Source of the DNA: Rheum nobile
Lineage: Eukaryota > Streptophyta > Magnoliopsida > Caryophyllales > Polygonaceae
Direction of reading: 5' to 3'
NCBI GenBank assembly: GCA_027886185.1
Contig: WOAB01000768.1
Span: 620,001-684,000 of the forward strand
Length of the DNA stretch: 64,000 nucleotides
The notes under the pieces are model-generated. The model saw nothing but the letters and a program-made list of their open reading frames with translations, was not told the origin of the DNA and made no database searches. Positions 1 through 11,281 of the stretch are shown here, piece after piece. Every line of letters starts with the position of its first letter. Position 1 is the stretch's first letter. The translations under genes and the position numbers were made by a program.

Positions 1-5
1 CCACC

Positions 6-1720
6 GTGGCCGGCCCAAGCACAACACGTCAAGACAAGGGCAAGGGCCACATGCCCTCGACATCTCAACAACAACCAAGGCTCAACCGGATCCAGTCCGT
101 CATCGAGAGCCGGCAAGGCCATGTGTCACCCCGGGCGCGTTACGTGCCCATTGTCCAGCCTCTGGGCTCAGACACCGACGACGATGAGGCCTACGACTTC
201 CAAGGTATGATTTCTGAGCCCTACGTGTTTCATGACGGGTATGAGGCCGCAAGGGCGAGACAACGCCGCCAGCCCTCCACAGTGCCTCACGACACCCGCG
301 GCCATGCATCCGGGCGCGAAACAAGTAACTAATGCCGGCTAGCTCGGTGAAACAGAGGTCATGGAGGCGCTCAGAGGCCCACTGCCCCCACCCCAGTTCC
401 ATTCAACGTGGAGGACCACCTGGGCTACCAAAGTGCGAGAACCCCTCGCTATGGCTCGGATGGATATTTCTCCCACACTCCTCTCCATCAAGACGAGTTC
501 GAGGAGTTTGATGATGAAGAAATGGAGGACTCGGGGATGATCAATCCCGGAAACTTCCATCCCCCCCTTGGCGACCCCATGGAGTTGCAAGACCGCCCCG
601 CCGACTGGATTCCTCCACCACGGTTTCCCCAAGGCGCCAACACGGCCCCGGCTGCCTATGACAGGCGCGATGACATGGCTAGGAGGCATGATATGCCTTA
701 TGATGTTCTCCGTGTCGTGCCTCACCACGGACGCCAGTGACACCAACGCGCCCAGGAAATGGAGCCACAAGCCCCGTTCGGCGACCACCGCGGCTATGGA
801 GGAGGGCGAAGGCACCAACTGGGGCATGCCCAGTTTCCACAGGCCCAAGGCCACCAATATGCCCCCTTGGACATTCTAGCGCCGCGCTTGCAACAAGTGC
901 CCCCGGCCGCCGCCGTGCCAAGGCTCAATCTCCACGAGGTCAAGGTAAAAATTGAATATTTTTTTTTAGTGAATACAACCCTGCAGTTTATCTTGAATGG
1001 TTGCAGGCCACAGAGTACACCTTGCTTTATTGCAAGATTCCAGAGGAGGAGCATGTGGGCGCAACCACAAACCACTTCCGTGGCGCCGCTAGGGTTTGGT
1101 GGCACCGCTTTATGGACGGTCGGATTAGAAGAAATTTGGTGCCCCTCACTGAATGGCACCAGCTCAAGTACGTGATGACACTCAAGTACGTGCCCCAGGA
1201 TTACAAGAACCAAATGCGCCTTGATATTGCCATGGCGAGACAAGGTTCGAAGACACTTCTTGAGTTCTTCTCGCAACTTGAGGATATGTACTAAAAGCGT
1301 CCATAAGCGTGGCTCCTTCCACCTTGAGGACGAAATTTTTGAGTGGTCTCAACACCAACATTCGAGACCAATTGGAGATCCTCCCAATCAAGGACCTCAA
1401 CAAGCTCACGCACACGGCGATGCAACTTCACAACCAAATCGTGCGTAAGCGTCACCAAGCCTATGGCCATAGAAGGTATGACTTTAACTCTAGTCAAGTT
1501 CCTTCTACTAATGTGCGTTCCCAAGCCACGGGATCTTCCGCACCTAGCCAAGGCCCCGGCGCCGAGCTTGACATCTAGCCGCGCAAACGCACCCAGACAG
1601 GCCCCATCGGGCACAGAACGCGCGCGCGACCTGGAGTGCTTCAAATGTGGTGGGAGGGGGCATTACAAGCGAGATTGCCCCAATGCCAAAAAGGTTCTTT
1701 TCTCCACTGCCGCCGCTGGA
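6..1720 (+). pseudogene. gag: Gag of element A with CCHC zinc knuckle (decayed)
   Basis: Gag is the structural protein that packages retrotransposon RNA. The N-terminal 250 or so residues are low-complexity and polar. The capsid core follows at about 990-1290, with the pattern of an aromatic-rich YTLLYCKIPEEE stretch, an RVWWHRF motif and KYVPQDYK, typical of plant gypsy Gag. A complete zinc knuckle C-x2-C-x4-H-x4-C is encoded at 1637-1678 (CFKC...GHYKRDC). Frame changes occur in a run of nine T near 958-968, near 1290 and near 1578, so no single frame is open. The frame after the knuckle continues directly into protease, as expected of a fused polyprotein. Start lies upstream or is lost. Non-functional as it stands. 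Confidence 0.82.
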
Positions 1721-2854
1721 TACGAGTCCATTGAAGAAGAGGAGGAAGACACCTTGGAGGCCATAGAAGAGGGCTTCAAAGAAGACAATGAGGAGGGCTA
1801 TGCTTGTGAGCCCACGGCGCTTCATGCGGGCACACCCTTGAGCCTAGTGACGCGTCGAATCCTCACGGTGAAGGAGGCAAGTCTTGTGGATCAAAGAGAG
1901 AACCTCTTCCACATGAGGTGCTTGTTCAAGACGGCCTCCCTTAGTGTCATCATCGACAGTGGAAGTTGTTGCAACATCATCAATGACAAGGTGGTGAAGC
2001 ACTTCAACTTAGAGACCACCCCACATCCACAACCATACGGCCTACAATGGATTTCTTCACAATCAGGTAACACTGTCTCACGGCAGTGTCTCATCCCCTT
2101 TTCCATTGGTCAATATCATGATTCAATTTTGTGTGATGTGATTGCAATGGACGCCACCCATCTTTTGCTTGGGCGTCCATGGCAATTCGATCGTCGCGTG
2201 CTTCACAATGGGTATCTAAACACCTCTATGTTTACCTACCATGGGAAGCATGTGACTCTCTTACCTATGTCTCTCCATGAGATATTGCAGGACCAGGTCG
2301 AGAGAGATAGGCAAAACGCCATTGAAGCCGCCGAGGCCGTGTCCAAAGCGTCTCCACAAGGCCCACCAAAGCGCCTCGACCCCAATCCTGGCCACACTCA
2401 GTTTGGCTCGGGCACTGGCACCAAGAAGTCAAGTGCCACCCCTAGCCAGCCCAGTGGCTCACTGCAGGCTCCCAGTGCCGCGCAAACTGTCGCGAAGAAG
2501 GGGAAACCAAGGCCCAGTGAGGCCTGGCCAGGCAACACCGATTCTGGCTCGAGCACTGGTCACTCCAACCCTAGTGCCCAGCATTCTGAGCCCAGTGCCT
2601 CTCTGACTCCGACTTTGGCCGCGATATCGCCTCAGACGTCCAATTTGCAAGGCCGCTGCGAGCATAGGCTTCTTCTAGCGAGGCCCAATGACATGACGCA
2701 GGCGATTAGAGGTCAGAGGCCCTGTTTTTTGCTTGTGCCTACTCCCAGTCCAGAGAGCGACGATGAGAAGCCATTGCCGCCGCCAGTGGCCGAGTTGTTG
2801 CTTGAGTTCGCCGATGTCTGGCCCAAGCAGCTTCCCAGGGGCTGCCACCTGTGA
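1721..2854 (+). pseudogene. Protease domain and linker of element A pol
   Basis: The frame continues from the zinc knuckle through an acidic stretch (EEEEEDTLEAIEE) into a retroviral-type aspartic protease. The active-site motif IIDSGSCCN is at about 1949-1975, and the second conserved region LLLGRPWQFD is at about 2164-2193. The protease would cleave the polyprotein. After it comes a roughly 200-residue Ser/Pro/Thr-rich, low-complexity linker (2300-2700) that is longer than in the related elements of this window, then the short segment leading to RT. This frame closes at 2854, and RT resumes in another frame. The active-site aspartate is intact. Confidence 0.82.
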
Positions 2855-3597
2855 GAGGGATTGAGCACCAAATTTATTTGGTCCCTGGAGCGTCTTTTCC
2901 CAATAGAGCCGCCTACAAAGCTGGCCCTGAGGAGACCAAGGAGCTCTAACGCCAAGTCCAAGAGTTGCTCGACAAAGGCTACGTCCGCGAGAGCTTGAGC
3001 CCATGTGCCGTGCCTGTGATCCTTGTGCCAAAGAAGGATGGCTCGTGGAGGATGTTTGTGGATTGCCGCACCATCAACCAAATCACATTCAAGTATCGCC
3101 ATCCAATCCCCCACCTTGATGATATGCTCGACGAGCTCCATGGTGCCACCATGTTCTCGAAGATAGATTTGAGAAGTGGCTATCATCAGATTCGGATGAA
3201 GGAAGGGGACGAGTGGAAGACGGCGTTCAAGACCAAATATGGTCTTTATGAGTGGCTTGTTATGCCATTTGGGCTCACAAACGCCCCAAGTACATTTATG
3301 CGTTTGATGAACCATGTTTTGAGGGATTTTTTGGGACATTTTGTAGTGGTTTATTTTGATGATATACTTGTGTACTCACGTAGCTTGCAGGAACACATTG
3401 AACACCTTAGAAAGGTGTTGGAGACACTTCAAAGGGAGAAGCTTTTTGCCAACCTAGGGAAGTGCAATTTTGTCTCGGACATGACCAATTTTCTTGGCTT
3501 CGTCGTGTCCAAGGAAGGGCTACGTGTAGATGAGGAGAAGATCAAGGCCATCAAGGAGTGGCCCACGCCTACCAACCCCACCATGGTGAGATCGTAG
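2855..3597 (+). pseudogene. Reverse transcriptase of element A
   Basis: RT copies element RNA into cDNA. The domain begins near 2860 (VPGASFPNRAAY), carries one in-frame TAA at about 2947, and then is open from 2965. It shows the gypsy RT signatures: GYVRESLSPC, VPKKDGSWRM, the FSKIDLRSGYHQIRM block, MPFGLTNAPSTF and the catalytic YFDD at 3352-3363. The thumb runs to about 3590, where KEWPTPTNPTMV is followed by a stop. The normal continuation into the connection domain and RNase H is absent, and integrase sequence follows within a few bases, so a deletion of more than 1 kb is inferred here. Confidence 0.9.
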
Positions 3598-3720
3598 TGG
3601 ATAGGTTTTCCAAGATGGCCCACTTCATTGCTTGTAGGACCACCCAAAGTACAAGTGAGATTACCGAGCTATTCTTTTATTTTATGGTGAGACTACATGG
3701 AGTGCCTAGGACCATTGTGC
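3598..3720 (+). pseudogene. Integrase of element A, left fragment
   Basis: Translation just after the RT stop gives VVDRFSKMAHFIA and then FMVRLHGVP, the middle of the gypsy integrase catalytic core. The region with the first DDE aspartate and the zinc-binding N-terminus is deleted. The reading frame stops at the target site of the Athila insertion and resumes at 23378. Confidence 0.85.
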
Positions 3721-3725
3721 GTGAT

Positions 3726-4974
3726 TGATAGGTGTCATTTCATGCACCTTAACTAGTGATTATTGACACAATTTAGATGAAGTTTTGTGTAGAATTAGGC
3801 TAAGTCTGTAGTCCAGGGGAAGAGTTGAAGCAGTACATATATGAAGGTTTTATAGCTTAGTGAAGAGGATAGAAGATGAAGTATGAAGAAGCTGGCCAAT
3901 ACCGCCCCGCGCCAGAAGTCACCGTGGCCCGGCGGTGATCCTCAGAGAAGCGCCCCGCGCCAGATGCCACCGCCTCACGGTGATCCATACCGCCTCGCGG
4001 TGGAAGAGAAGATTGTGCGGCCAGCGTATCATTTGTTTCTATTTTAGTATATGTGGATTTTATGTCTTATTATATTTTATTTCCTTATTTTGTTTGCTAG
4101 GTTAATTTTCTAAGAACCTTTATAAGATCTCTTTGGCTAATTTAGAAGGGAGTTCGGTCCTCTCTCTTTTGTCTATTCAACTTCTAGGTTTTTGAACAAT
4201 GGATAGCTAAACACTTTTGTTTCGCTAGACAATTGAAGCACGACAATGAATTGGTTGTGAGATTTCTATTCCGTGTTCTATATCTTATTAAGTTGGATTG
4301 ATTCTCTTGGTTAAATTGTCTATTGATTTATGTTGATTCTTCTAGCATAGCTAACTAGGTTTTTCGACATCTATCATATTGCTAGGATTGCATATAGGGG
4401 TTCCGAGTGCATATCTAGTGGTAAACACAATTGTGCGTATAGGGGTTCCGAGCGTACAATTGTGAGTGAGAATCAGTTGCATGTGAGTAGGGGAGTGAGT
4501 ACTTGTACGTGTTTCTACTTGCATGTATCCTATATCCTTGTTTACATTGCTATTGCTGTGTTTGTGGTAAAGTACACCAAAAACTGTGAGAATCGGAGGT
4601 ATTTTATCAGTGGCATAGTAATAAGTCTATCGTCAACTGTGAGAATCGATATTATTCATGATCAGGATGGGAACAATTATAAGATAGTAAAAGAACTTGG
4701 AAAGATAGTTTTCAGTGATCAACCTATTGCATTGTGGTGTGGATATTTGTCTGGTGGAATACTTTCCCTCATTATATTTCTTCTTCTGTTATTACTTGCA
4801 TCTTTGGTCATCCTGCGATTATTCCAAAACCCCTCCTGTTATTTGTTAGTCACACGTTATTGCATGCAGATAACCAACTCCCTGTGGGATCGACCCTGAC
4901 TTGCTTGCTATACTCTTTAGTAGGTGAATTAGGATTACTTTGACAGGAAAACGACACCGGTTTCCGGTCTGTCA
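3726..4974 (+). repeat. 5' LTR of Athila element 1
   Basis: 1249 bp, TG...CA ends, matched by the split copy at 20955-21743 plus 22922-23372. GC-rich palindromes of the CACCGC-CTC-GCGGTG type are at 3920-4001. A TATA-like TTTATAAG lies near 4119. Near the end, GGGATCGACCC (4886-4896) is a U5 motif shared with the related elements. The right copy lacks about 19 bp near its end relative to this one. Confidence 0.93.
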
Positions 4975-4978
4975 AATT

Positions 4979-4996
4979 TGGCACCGTTGTCGGGGA
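4979..4996 (+). other. Primer-binding site, tRNA-Asp type, two mismatches
   Basis: TGGCACCGTTGTCGGGGA lies 4 bases after the 5' LTR. The plant tRNA-Asp(GUC) 3' end would pair perfectly with TGGCGCCGTTGCCGGGGA. The copies in elements 2 and 3 are perfect, so the two differences here (G to A and C to T) are decay. Confidence 0.9.
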
Positions 4997-5034
4997 ATCA
5001 AATACTCTGTTTGTGATTATTTATGATTGACTGC

Positions 5035-5062
5035 GGTGTGGATCTATCTTACGATCCGCACC
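5035..5062 (+). other. Leader hairpin with loop TATCTTAC (element 1)
   Basis: GGTGTGGATC (5035-5044) and GATCCGCACC (5053-5062) form a 10-bp stem with one G-U pair around an 8-base loop. It lies between the primer site and gag. The equivalent positions of elements 2 and 3 form the same hairpin with a compensated base pair (GGACC/GGTCC there, GGATC/GATCC here). The position suggests a packaging or dimerisation signal, which is inference. Confidence 0.6.
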
Positions 5063-5111
5063 TTTGCTACTGATTCGCTACTTGTTGAAGTTCATACAGA
5101 GACAAGTACGA

Positions 5112-6450
5112 ATGGCTCAGACACTCCGACAATTGACTGCACCAGATCTGATAAAGTAGCCTTTGGCTGTAATCATTCCGCCCCTTGCTGATGGTGTAAC
5201 ATTTGAGCTCAGAACAGGAGTGATACGATTACTCCCGAGATATTATAGACGAAGTGGAGAGGACCCCATTCTTCATTTGAATAAATTCCACAACGTCGTT
5301 ATGAGCATCAAACCAGCCAACGTTACTGAGGATCAGATTAAAATGAGAGCCTTCGGGTTCACTCTTAAAGACGATGCTGAAGACTGGTATTATCATCTGC
5401 CTGGCGGGAGCATAGCTTCATGGGCTAAGCTGCATAAGGGTTTCCTCGCACGCTATTTTCCAACCAAGATGGCAAACGCCTTGAAAAGGGAAATCACCAG
5501 CATTGAACAAGGTGAGGAGGAGACCCTCTATGACTATTGCGAACGGTTCGAGCGACTCTGCGCTAGTTGCCCGTTCCATGGTTTTGAGAAGAAATCTTTG
5601 GTGCTCTATGTTTACAACGGGCTGATGGATGATGAAAGAAGAATTATTGATGCTACATGTGGTGGTAGTATCCTGAATATGACCCCCGACGCAGCCATGA
5701 CCAAACTTCGTGATATGGCTGAGGGTACAAGGAATTTTGACGAACCCCCAAGGACCAGATTAGTGGACGTTGTCTTCTCCAATGATTCACATGTATCGCA
5801 AGAAATTGCCTCTTTGAAGAAGGCCATTGTGGGGATGGGCAAGCAAGAAGAGCCTCAACAGCACGCCGGCTGTGGAATTTGCGCCGGTCCACTTCACAAC
5901 ACCAACGCCTGTCCCCAACTACAGGATACCACTATTACTGAAGTGTACGCTGCTGAAGGTTACGGGCCTGTTAAACCTCAATATGATCAACATCCGCCGC
6001 AACAACCTCGCTTTGATGATCCACCAACTACTAGCAGCCCCTCCTCAACCGAAGAAATGCTCAAGGCCCTAACAATGCACTTTACAACGCATGTGCAAAC
6101 TACTGAGGCCAACATTAAGAGCATAAAGGAGGCCATGTTCCAATTATCCGATGAGGTTGCTGGGTGGAGAAAAGAGGGCATAAAAGAGGCTTCAAATGCA
6201 GTAACCCTACGAAGTGGCAGGGAATTACAAGTCGCCCCTACGGCTGAAAAGGGCGATAATGCTGAAATCGAAATTGACAATGAGCCAACGTCACCGCCTC
6301 GCGATGACTCCCACCGTGCCCCGGAGGTATCCCCTAGTAATCATACGCCATTTCCACCGCCCCGCGGTGATCCACACCGCCCCGCGGTGAGTCCACCGCC
6401 TCGCGGTGAAAGCCCAGAGCTCGTAGATTTACCCGAGGAAGAAGAAGATC
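5112..6450 (+). pseudogene. gag: Gag of Athila element 1, interrupted by the CRM-like insertion
   Basis: The start ATG at 5112 gives MAQTLRQLTAPDL, collinear with element 2 Gag. One in-frame TAG at 5157 sits where element 2 has a glutamine in the QQPLAV motif. After it the frame is open for 431 codons. The retrotransposon Gag capsid domain is at about 5200-5640, with DDAEDWYYHLPGGSI, the FLARYFPTKM motif and YDYCERFERLCASCP. A cysteine-containing segment (CGICAGPLHNTNAC) resembles a reduced zinc knuckle. The C-terminal linker has PPPRGDPHRPAV-type runs that are GC palindromes read in frame (6292-6408). The frame enters the 5' LTR of the nested element at 6456 and resumes at 14101. Confidence 0.9.
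6292..6408 (+). repeat. Cluster of four GC-rich palindromes inside gag
   Basis: Copies at 6292-6306 (one change), 6355-6369, 6375-6389 and 6394-6408 follow CACCGC-CCC/CTC-GCGGTG. They are translated in frame as Pro/Arg/Gly-rich linker. The same unit occurs in the LTRs and UTRs of this element. Confidence 0.85.
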
Positions 6451-6455
6451 CCTAT

Positions 6456-7485
6456 TGATGTGAATCCCTCACATCTTGAACCAAGCATGGAAGCCAAGCC
6501 ATTGCCAACTCAAGATCCAGCACCAAAATGCATCACTCGGTCTAAGGCCAAGGAACTACAACAACTTCTCGACTTGGGCCTCCTCTCCACACAACTTGGG
6601 GCCGAGCATGACAAAGGCCCATTTGTCATCTTGAAGGCCGAAGGAGGCCAGCCCAAACCAAGCCCATGAAGAAGCAACTTGGCCATGTGAAGCCGTGTGG
6701 AAATGGTGTGAATGCCGTGTGGAAATTTGAAGAGTTATGCATTTGGTGCATTCACCTAGTTGTCTTAAACACTTGCTTTCATTTTGCATTTAATCTTAGT
6801 CTTTTCCTATGCATCTAGTTCATGCATTCCAACCCTTGATATCCCCTCTTGGGACGTGGAGAGTTGGCTTTAATTGCCTTGCTTTTGCTTTCGGTTTTGG
6901 CTATATAAAGCCTTGTAATCCTTGATGTAAAACTCAACTTTTGATCAATCCAATTCACTCCTTTGAGAGCATTTGATCCAGAAGTTCACCCTTGGTTCAT
7001 GAGTCATATTGAACCCTTATCTATCCCTCTTCAACCTTGGTGAGTCATATCCTTGGTTGCCCCACGGTTCTCTCTTGGTGGTGCGTCATATCCACCTAGG
7101 GCAGCCGATATCCTCCACCACCACCACGCCTCACTCCAGCCACCACCACCACTCAGTAACACCCCCATTGGGCCCTCCAAATCCGCCATCTCCGCCGCAG
7201 AAAGAACCACCCTCAAGAAGGCCGCCTTCCTTCTTGCCGCTTGCTCCCTTTGGCGACACCTTCCGCTAGGGCAAGCCAATTCTCCCACCACCGTCACAAC
7301 CTGCTCTGACCACCACCACCACTCTCTTCCACTCCCATTGTGCCAACATATTGCCCCAGAACCGCCGCAGAAGTCGCCGCCCTCAAGGAGAACGCCAGTC
7401 CACTTCTTCACCTTCTCTGGTTGTCGTTGCCTCCAAATTATGGATCAAACATTGCACCGCTCCCAATCCGATCAAGGGTCTATCA
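6456..7485 (+). repeat. 5' LTR of the CRM-like element
   Basis: 1030 bp, matched by 13065-14095. The TATA box is in GGCTATATAAAGCC at about 6899-6912. An open frame at 6460-6669 in this copy corresponds to the polyprotein C-terminus that overlaps the 3' LTR. Confidence 0.94.
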
Positions 7486-7487
7486 AG

Positions 7488-7499
7488 TGGTATCAGAGC
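7488..7499 (+). other. Primer-binding site, tRNA-iMet type
   Basis: TGGTATCAGAGC lies two bases after the 5' LTR end and is complementary to the 3' end of plant initiator tRNA-Met. Confidence 0.92.
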
Positions 7500-8236
7500 C
7501 ATGTAAGGTTTGGTCATCTAAACTGATTTTTCTTTAGTCCAAGATTGAGTTTTGAATGACAAGTTTCAATTGGCCCTAAAACCGAAATTTATTTGGTTGT
7601 TGTCCGATTGCTTTGCTTGCCTCTTTGAGTTCTGAATTTTCTTGTCTTGGTTCAGCCGAACCTTGACCCTTCATTTCAACTTCTTTCTTGATTACTTCGT
7701 GCATTACTTGCTTGTTCATTTGTTGCATAAATCAAGTGAAGGCATTCGGGGTTAAGGGAAAAGAAAATTTCGGTTGTAAATTGAAAAGTCAAGTGCAAAA
7801 TCAGAAAATTGTTGAAAATTGTGATTCAAATTTGTGTAGTTTTGGCTGAGAAAAACCCGGTCTAAAAAGGAGAGACCTTAGAAAAATTGAGCCGCTCTTG
7901 GAAGAACACTCGAGAAAAACCCGGTCTAAAAAGGAGAGGCCATAAGAAAAAAGCGAGTTGACCAAGAGCAAATTCTTTCAAAAGATAGTGAAGTGTAATC
8001 GTGTTTGCATCTTAGTACCTTATCCGCACTTCACTTGTTGCAACTTATTGAACATTTGAGTATTGTACTTATTTGAACCTTTCCTTGTCTTGGCTAGCTC
8101 GTAACCCTAATTGAACTTGTTTTTCTTGCTTGCCTTGTACTTGGAAAATTCAGTTTGGACCCCTAACGTGTGCTGGGTCCACTTGTGGGATTCCTAGTCG
8201 TCTTGTTTGTGTTGCCTTGGTTTGTAGCTCACGATC
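7500..8236 (+). other. Leader of the CRM-like element, no gene
   Basis: Untranslated region between primer site and gag. A segment AAAAACCCGGTCTAAAAAGG occurs twice, near 7853 and 7914, followed each time by a similar purine-rich stretch, making an imperfect tandem repeat of about 60 bp. No open frame with recognisable content. Confidence 0.6.
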
Positions 8237-8785
8237 ATGGTGGATGACAATCAGAGTTCCTCCCATTCGCCTTCGGTGAACCAAGAAGGTGCCCATGCCA
8301 ATGACTCCGTCATGGAGGCCATGGCACAACTTGGTGCTCAACTAGCAAGTTCTCAACGAGAGGCCATATATAGCACAACTTAGTGCTCAAATAGCAAGTT
8401 CTCAACAAGACAACCAAGCCAACCTAAGAAGACTAGAAGCGCGAATGGATGCCACCGATAGCAAGATGGTGGACGTGACACAGTTGTGTGGGGCCTTCCA
8501 ACCCTCTCTCTTGGAAGGTAACTCCTCTCACGCCATGCCTAGGGACATGACCTTCCCTAATCTTCAAGGCATCAACCCGTCGACCGCCCCGACACTCACT
8601 CTCTCTAGTGCCCATCTAGGTATAAGCTCCACCTATACTCCTCCTATTGTTACACAATATACTACCATGCCGCCTGTGGTCCCTAACATTTCAGGGCAAG
8701 ATGCAAGGCTTTTCAATGAGGAGGTGCAAGAGGTTCAAGGACACCTAGGGGCCAATGCGGGGTTTGTGGCTCCCTTGACCCAGCC
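8237..8785 (+). pseudogene. gag: N-terminal Gag of the CRM-like element, frameshifted
   Basis: ATG at 8237 opens MVDDNQSSSHSPSVNQEG in the frame used by the main gag-pol frame, but meets TAG after about 45 codons. The cause is visible: a segment starting GCACAACTTGGTGCTCAA (about 8325) is repeated imperfectly at 8374, and the junction shifts the frame. The sequence continues in a second frame from 8445 (MDATDSKMVDVTQLCG) to about 8780, where another shift returns it to the first frame. The region is Ser/Thr/Pro-rich, as usual for chromovirus Gag N-termini. Confidence 0.75.
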
Positions 8786-11281
8786 ATGTGGATCATCAAC
8801 GGCCAAAGGCAAGGATTTGGCAATAGGAATGCAAGAGAACAAGGCCGAGGGAGTGGGCACCAACAAGAGCCCTATTTTCAAGGTTTTCAACCCCAAGGTG
8901 CTCATGGCTATGAGCAACATCGTGTGAGGCTCCCTAACACCAAGCTTGAAATAGAGAAGTTTGGGAGCACGACTGACCCTGAGGAGTGCCTAACTTGGCT
9001 AAGCAAGATGGAGCAAGTCTTTGACTTCCTCAACTACACCGAAGCCCAACGTGTGGCCGTGGCTAGCATCAAGTTTGAAGGGTTTGCGGATCAATGGTGG
9101 ACTGAAGAGAAGGTGGAGAGAGCTCGAAATGATTACCCTCCTATTGAAACATGGAACGAGCTCAAGGATGCCATCAAGTTCAGATTTGTGCCTACCAACT
9201 TTTCAGCCAGGAGCCATGAGAGGCTTGAGCAACTCAAGCAAGGCACTCGTACTCCCGATGAGTATTACAAGGATTTGAGGACTCTTTTGTTTAGAACGGA
9301 AATCAAGTTTCCGGATGAGTATGTCATTTCTAAATTTGTTGAAAACTTGAATTCTGACCTCAAATCTATTGTGTCTATGCAACACTTTGCTAGGGGAACT
9401 ACGGTGGAAGAAGTGCTTCACTACACAAACCATGTGTATAGGAACTTGCCAACCAAGAAGAGCCATCCTACAAGCTCACGGCCATGGAGCAATCAAGGCG
9501 CCAATACGCCCACTTCAAGGCCATGGAACAACTCAAGCTCCGGCGCACCAAGCTACCCTCCCCGACGCCAAGAGTCAAGGACGGATGCCACGCTGATGCA
9601 GCCAAGACATGATCCATCTAGGGTTCCCCAAGGACAAAGAAGAGATGGCGAGCGCCACTCTAGTGATATCAAGTGCTTCAAGTGCTTGGGCCGTGGGCAC
9701 ATGGCCAATGCATGCCCTTCTCGGCGCCAAGTGTTGCTCTCCACGGTGGAGGACTACTATTCGGATGAGGAACAAGAGGAAGAGCCCACCAAGGAAGAAA
9801 ATGAGGAAGAGGAGCTCCATGTGCAAGCTGAATTCCAAGGAGAGTGCTTTGTGGTGAAAAGAACTCTCATGACCAATGAAGCTCCTACACCTCCCAATCA
9901 AAGGGAAACAATCTTCCACTCAAGGTGCCTCATTCAAGGTAAAATCTACAACTTGATTATTGATGGAGGCTCATGTTGCAGTATCATAGACCAAGAGGTG
10001 GTCAAAAGGTTTGCCCTCAACACTATTCCTCATAAGCAACCTTATACTCTTTGTTGGCTTAATTCTAACACACCTCTTAAGGTCTCAGAACAAGCTAAGA
10101 TTAAGTTCTCTATAGGAGGATATGAGGATGAGGTTATTTGTGATGTTCTTCCTATGACAGCTTGCCATATACTTTTGGGACGACCTTGGCAATATGACCG
10201 TGGGGTCATTCACCAAGGGGTGTCTAATGAATACTCTTTTCACCTCAATGGCAAGCGGATCATGTTGCACCCCTTAGCTCCACATGAGATCATGGCTGAC
10301 CACATAGCCAATGAGCAAAGGAAGAAGATGCTCCTTGCCAAGCCAAGAGAAGTTCGGAAAGCAATCCAGGGAAGCCAAGTTTGCCTTTTGCTTGTTTATA
10401 AAGATGTGCTTTTCTCAACTCAAGATCTAGATGCTTTGCCCTCACCTATTGCTTTGCTTTTGCAGGAATTCGAAGACATTTTCCCAGATGAGGTGTCGGT
10501 CGGACTTCCACCAATTCGAGGAATAGAACATCAAATCGATTTTGTGCCCGGAGCTTCCATCCCTAACAAAGCTGCATATAGAGCCAACCCCATGGAGACA
10601 CAAGAGCTACAAAAACAGGTTGTTGAACTTATAAACAAAGGCTATGTGCGAGAAAGCTTGAGTCCTTGCTCGGTTCCCGTCATCTTAGTTCCTAAGAAAG
10701 ACGGATCTTGGAGAATGTGTATGGATTGTAGGGCTATAAACGACATCACCATCAAGTATAGGCATCCTATACCTAGACTTGATGATATGTTGGATGAGCT
10801 CTATGGTGCAAGTATATTCTCCAAGATAGACTTGAAAAGTGGCTATCACCAAATAAGAATGAAAGAAGGTGATGAATGGAAGACTGCCTTCAAAACCAAG
10901 TATGGTTTGTATGAATGGTTAGTCATGCCATTTGGGCTAACAAATGCACCTAGCACTTTTATGAGGCTAATGAACCATGTTTTTAGGGCTTTCTTAGGCA
11001 AGTTTGTGGTTGTATATTTTGATGATATTCTTGTTTATAGCCACAATTTGCAAGATCATGTTAAACACTTGAGAATGGTACTTGAAGTCCTTAGGAAAGA
11101 AAAACTTTATGCAAACTTCAAGAAATGTCACTTTTGCTCGGATCATGTGGTTTTTCTTGGATTTGTAGTGAGCAAGGAAGGACTCAAGGTGGACCAGGAC
11201 AAGATCAAGGCCATACAAGAATGGTCGGTGCCCGTGAGCACGACTCAAGTTAGGAGCTTCTTGGGCCTCGCCGGTTTGTGA
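8786..11281 (+). CDS. gag-pol: Gag-protease-RT polyprotein of the CRM-like element
   Basis: Open for 831 codons. The Gag capsid domain covers about residues 50-220 (FADQWWTEEKVERA, FRFVPTNFSARSHERLEQLKQG). The zinc knuckle CFKC...GHMANAC is at 9674-9715. Protease active site IIDGGSCCS is at about 9956-9982, with Asp-Gly-Gly rather than the usual Asp-Ser/Thr-Gly, a variant common in plant chromoviruses, and LLGRPWQYD follows at about 10172. RT runs from about 10510 with VPKKDGSWRM, DLKSGYHQIRM, MPFGLTNAPSTF and YFDD at 11015-11026. The frame ends at GLAGL because about 13 bp normally coding the FYRRF region are missing; a GGTTT at the junction suggests slippage. RNase H and integrase follow in the next frame. 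The first ATG here is probably not the real start. Confidence 0.92.
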   Translation: MWIINGQRQGFGNRNAREQGRGSGHQQEPYFQGFQPQGAHGYEQHRVRLPNTKLEIEKFGSTTDPEECLTWLSKMEQVFDFLNYTEAQRVAVASIKFEGFADQWWTEEKVERARNDYPPIETWNELKDAIKFRFVPTNFSARSHERLEQLKQGTRTPDEYYKDLRTLLFRTEIKFPDEYVISKFVENLNSDLKSIVSMQHFARGTTVEEVLHYTNHVYRNLPTKKSHPTSSRPWSNQGANTPTSRPWNNSSSGAPSYPPRRQESRTDATLMQPRHDPSRVPQGQRRDGERHSSDIKCFKCLGRGHMANACPSRRQVLLSTVEDYYSDEEQEEEPTKEENEEEELHVQAEFQGECFVVKRTLMTNEAPTPPNQRETIFHSRCLIQGKIYNLIIDGGSCCSIIDQEVVKRFALNTIPHKQPYTLCWLNSNTPLKVSEQAKIKFSIGGYEDEVICDVLPMTACHILLGRPWQYDRGVIHQGVSNEYSFHLNGKRIMLHPLAPHEIMADHIANEQRKKMLLAKPREVRKAIQGSQVCLLLVYKDVLFSTQDLDALPSPIALLLQEFEDIFPDEVSVGLPPIRGIEHQIDFVPGASIPNKAAYRANPMETQELQKQVVELINKGYVRESLSPCSVPVILVPKKDGSWRMCMDCRAINDITIKYRHPIPRLDDMLDELYGASIFSKIDLKSGYHQIRMKEGDEWKTAFKTKYGLYEWLVMPFGLTNAPSTFMRLMNHVFRAFLGKFVVVYFDDILVYSHNLQDHVKHLRMVLEVLRKEKLYANFKKCHFCSDHVVFLGFVVSKEGLKVDQDKIKAIQEWSVPVSTTQVRSFLGLAGL

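Noticed and set aside
4462..4899. 145-codon open frame with hydrophobic segments, repeated at 22830-23312
   Set aside because: It is LTR sequence of Athila element 1 (both copies). The apparent membrane segments come from T-rich DNA, and the right copy is interrupted by the solo LTR.
7031..7411. Trp/Gly-rich minus-strand frames in the CRM-like LTRs (also 13653-14021)
   Set aside because: They are antisense shadows of CCACCA-rich LTR sequence, present in both LTRs and without coding character.
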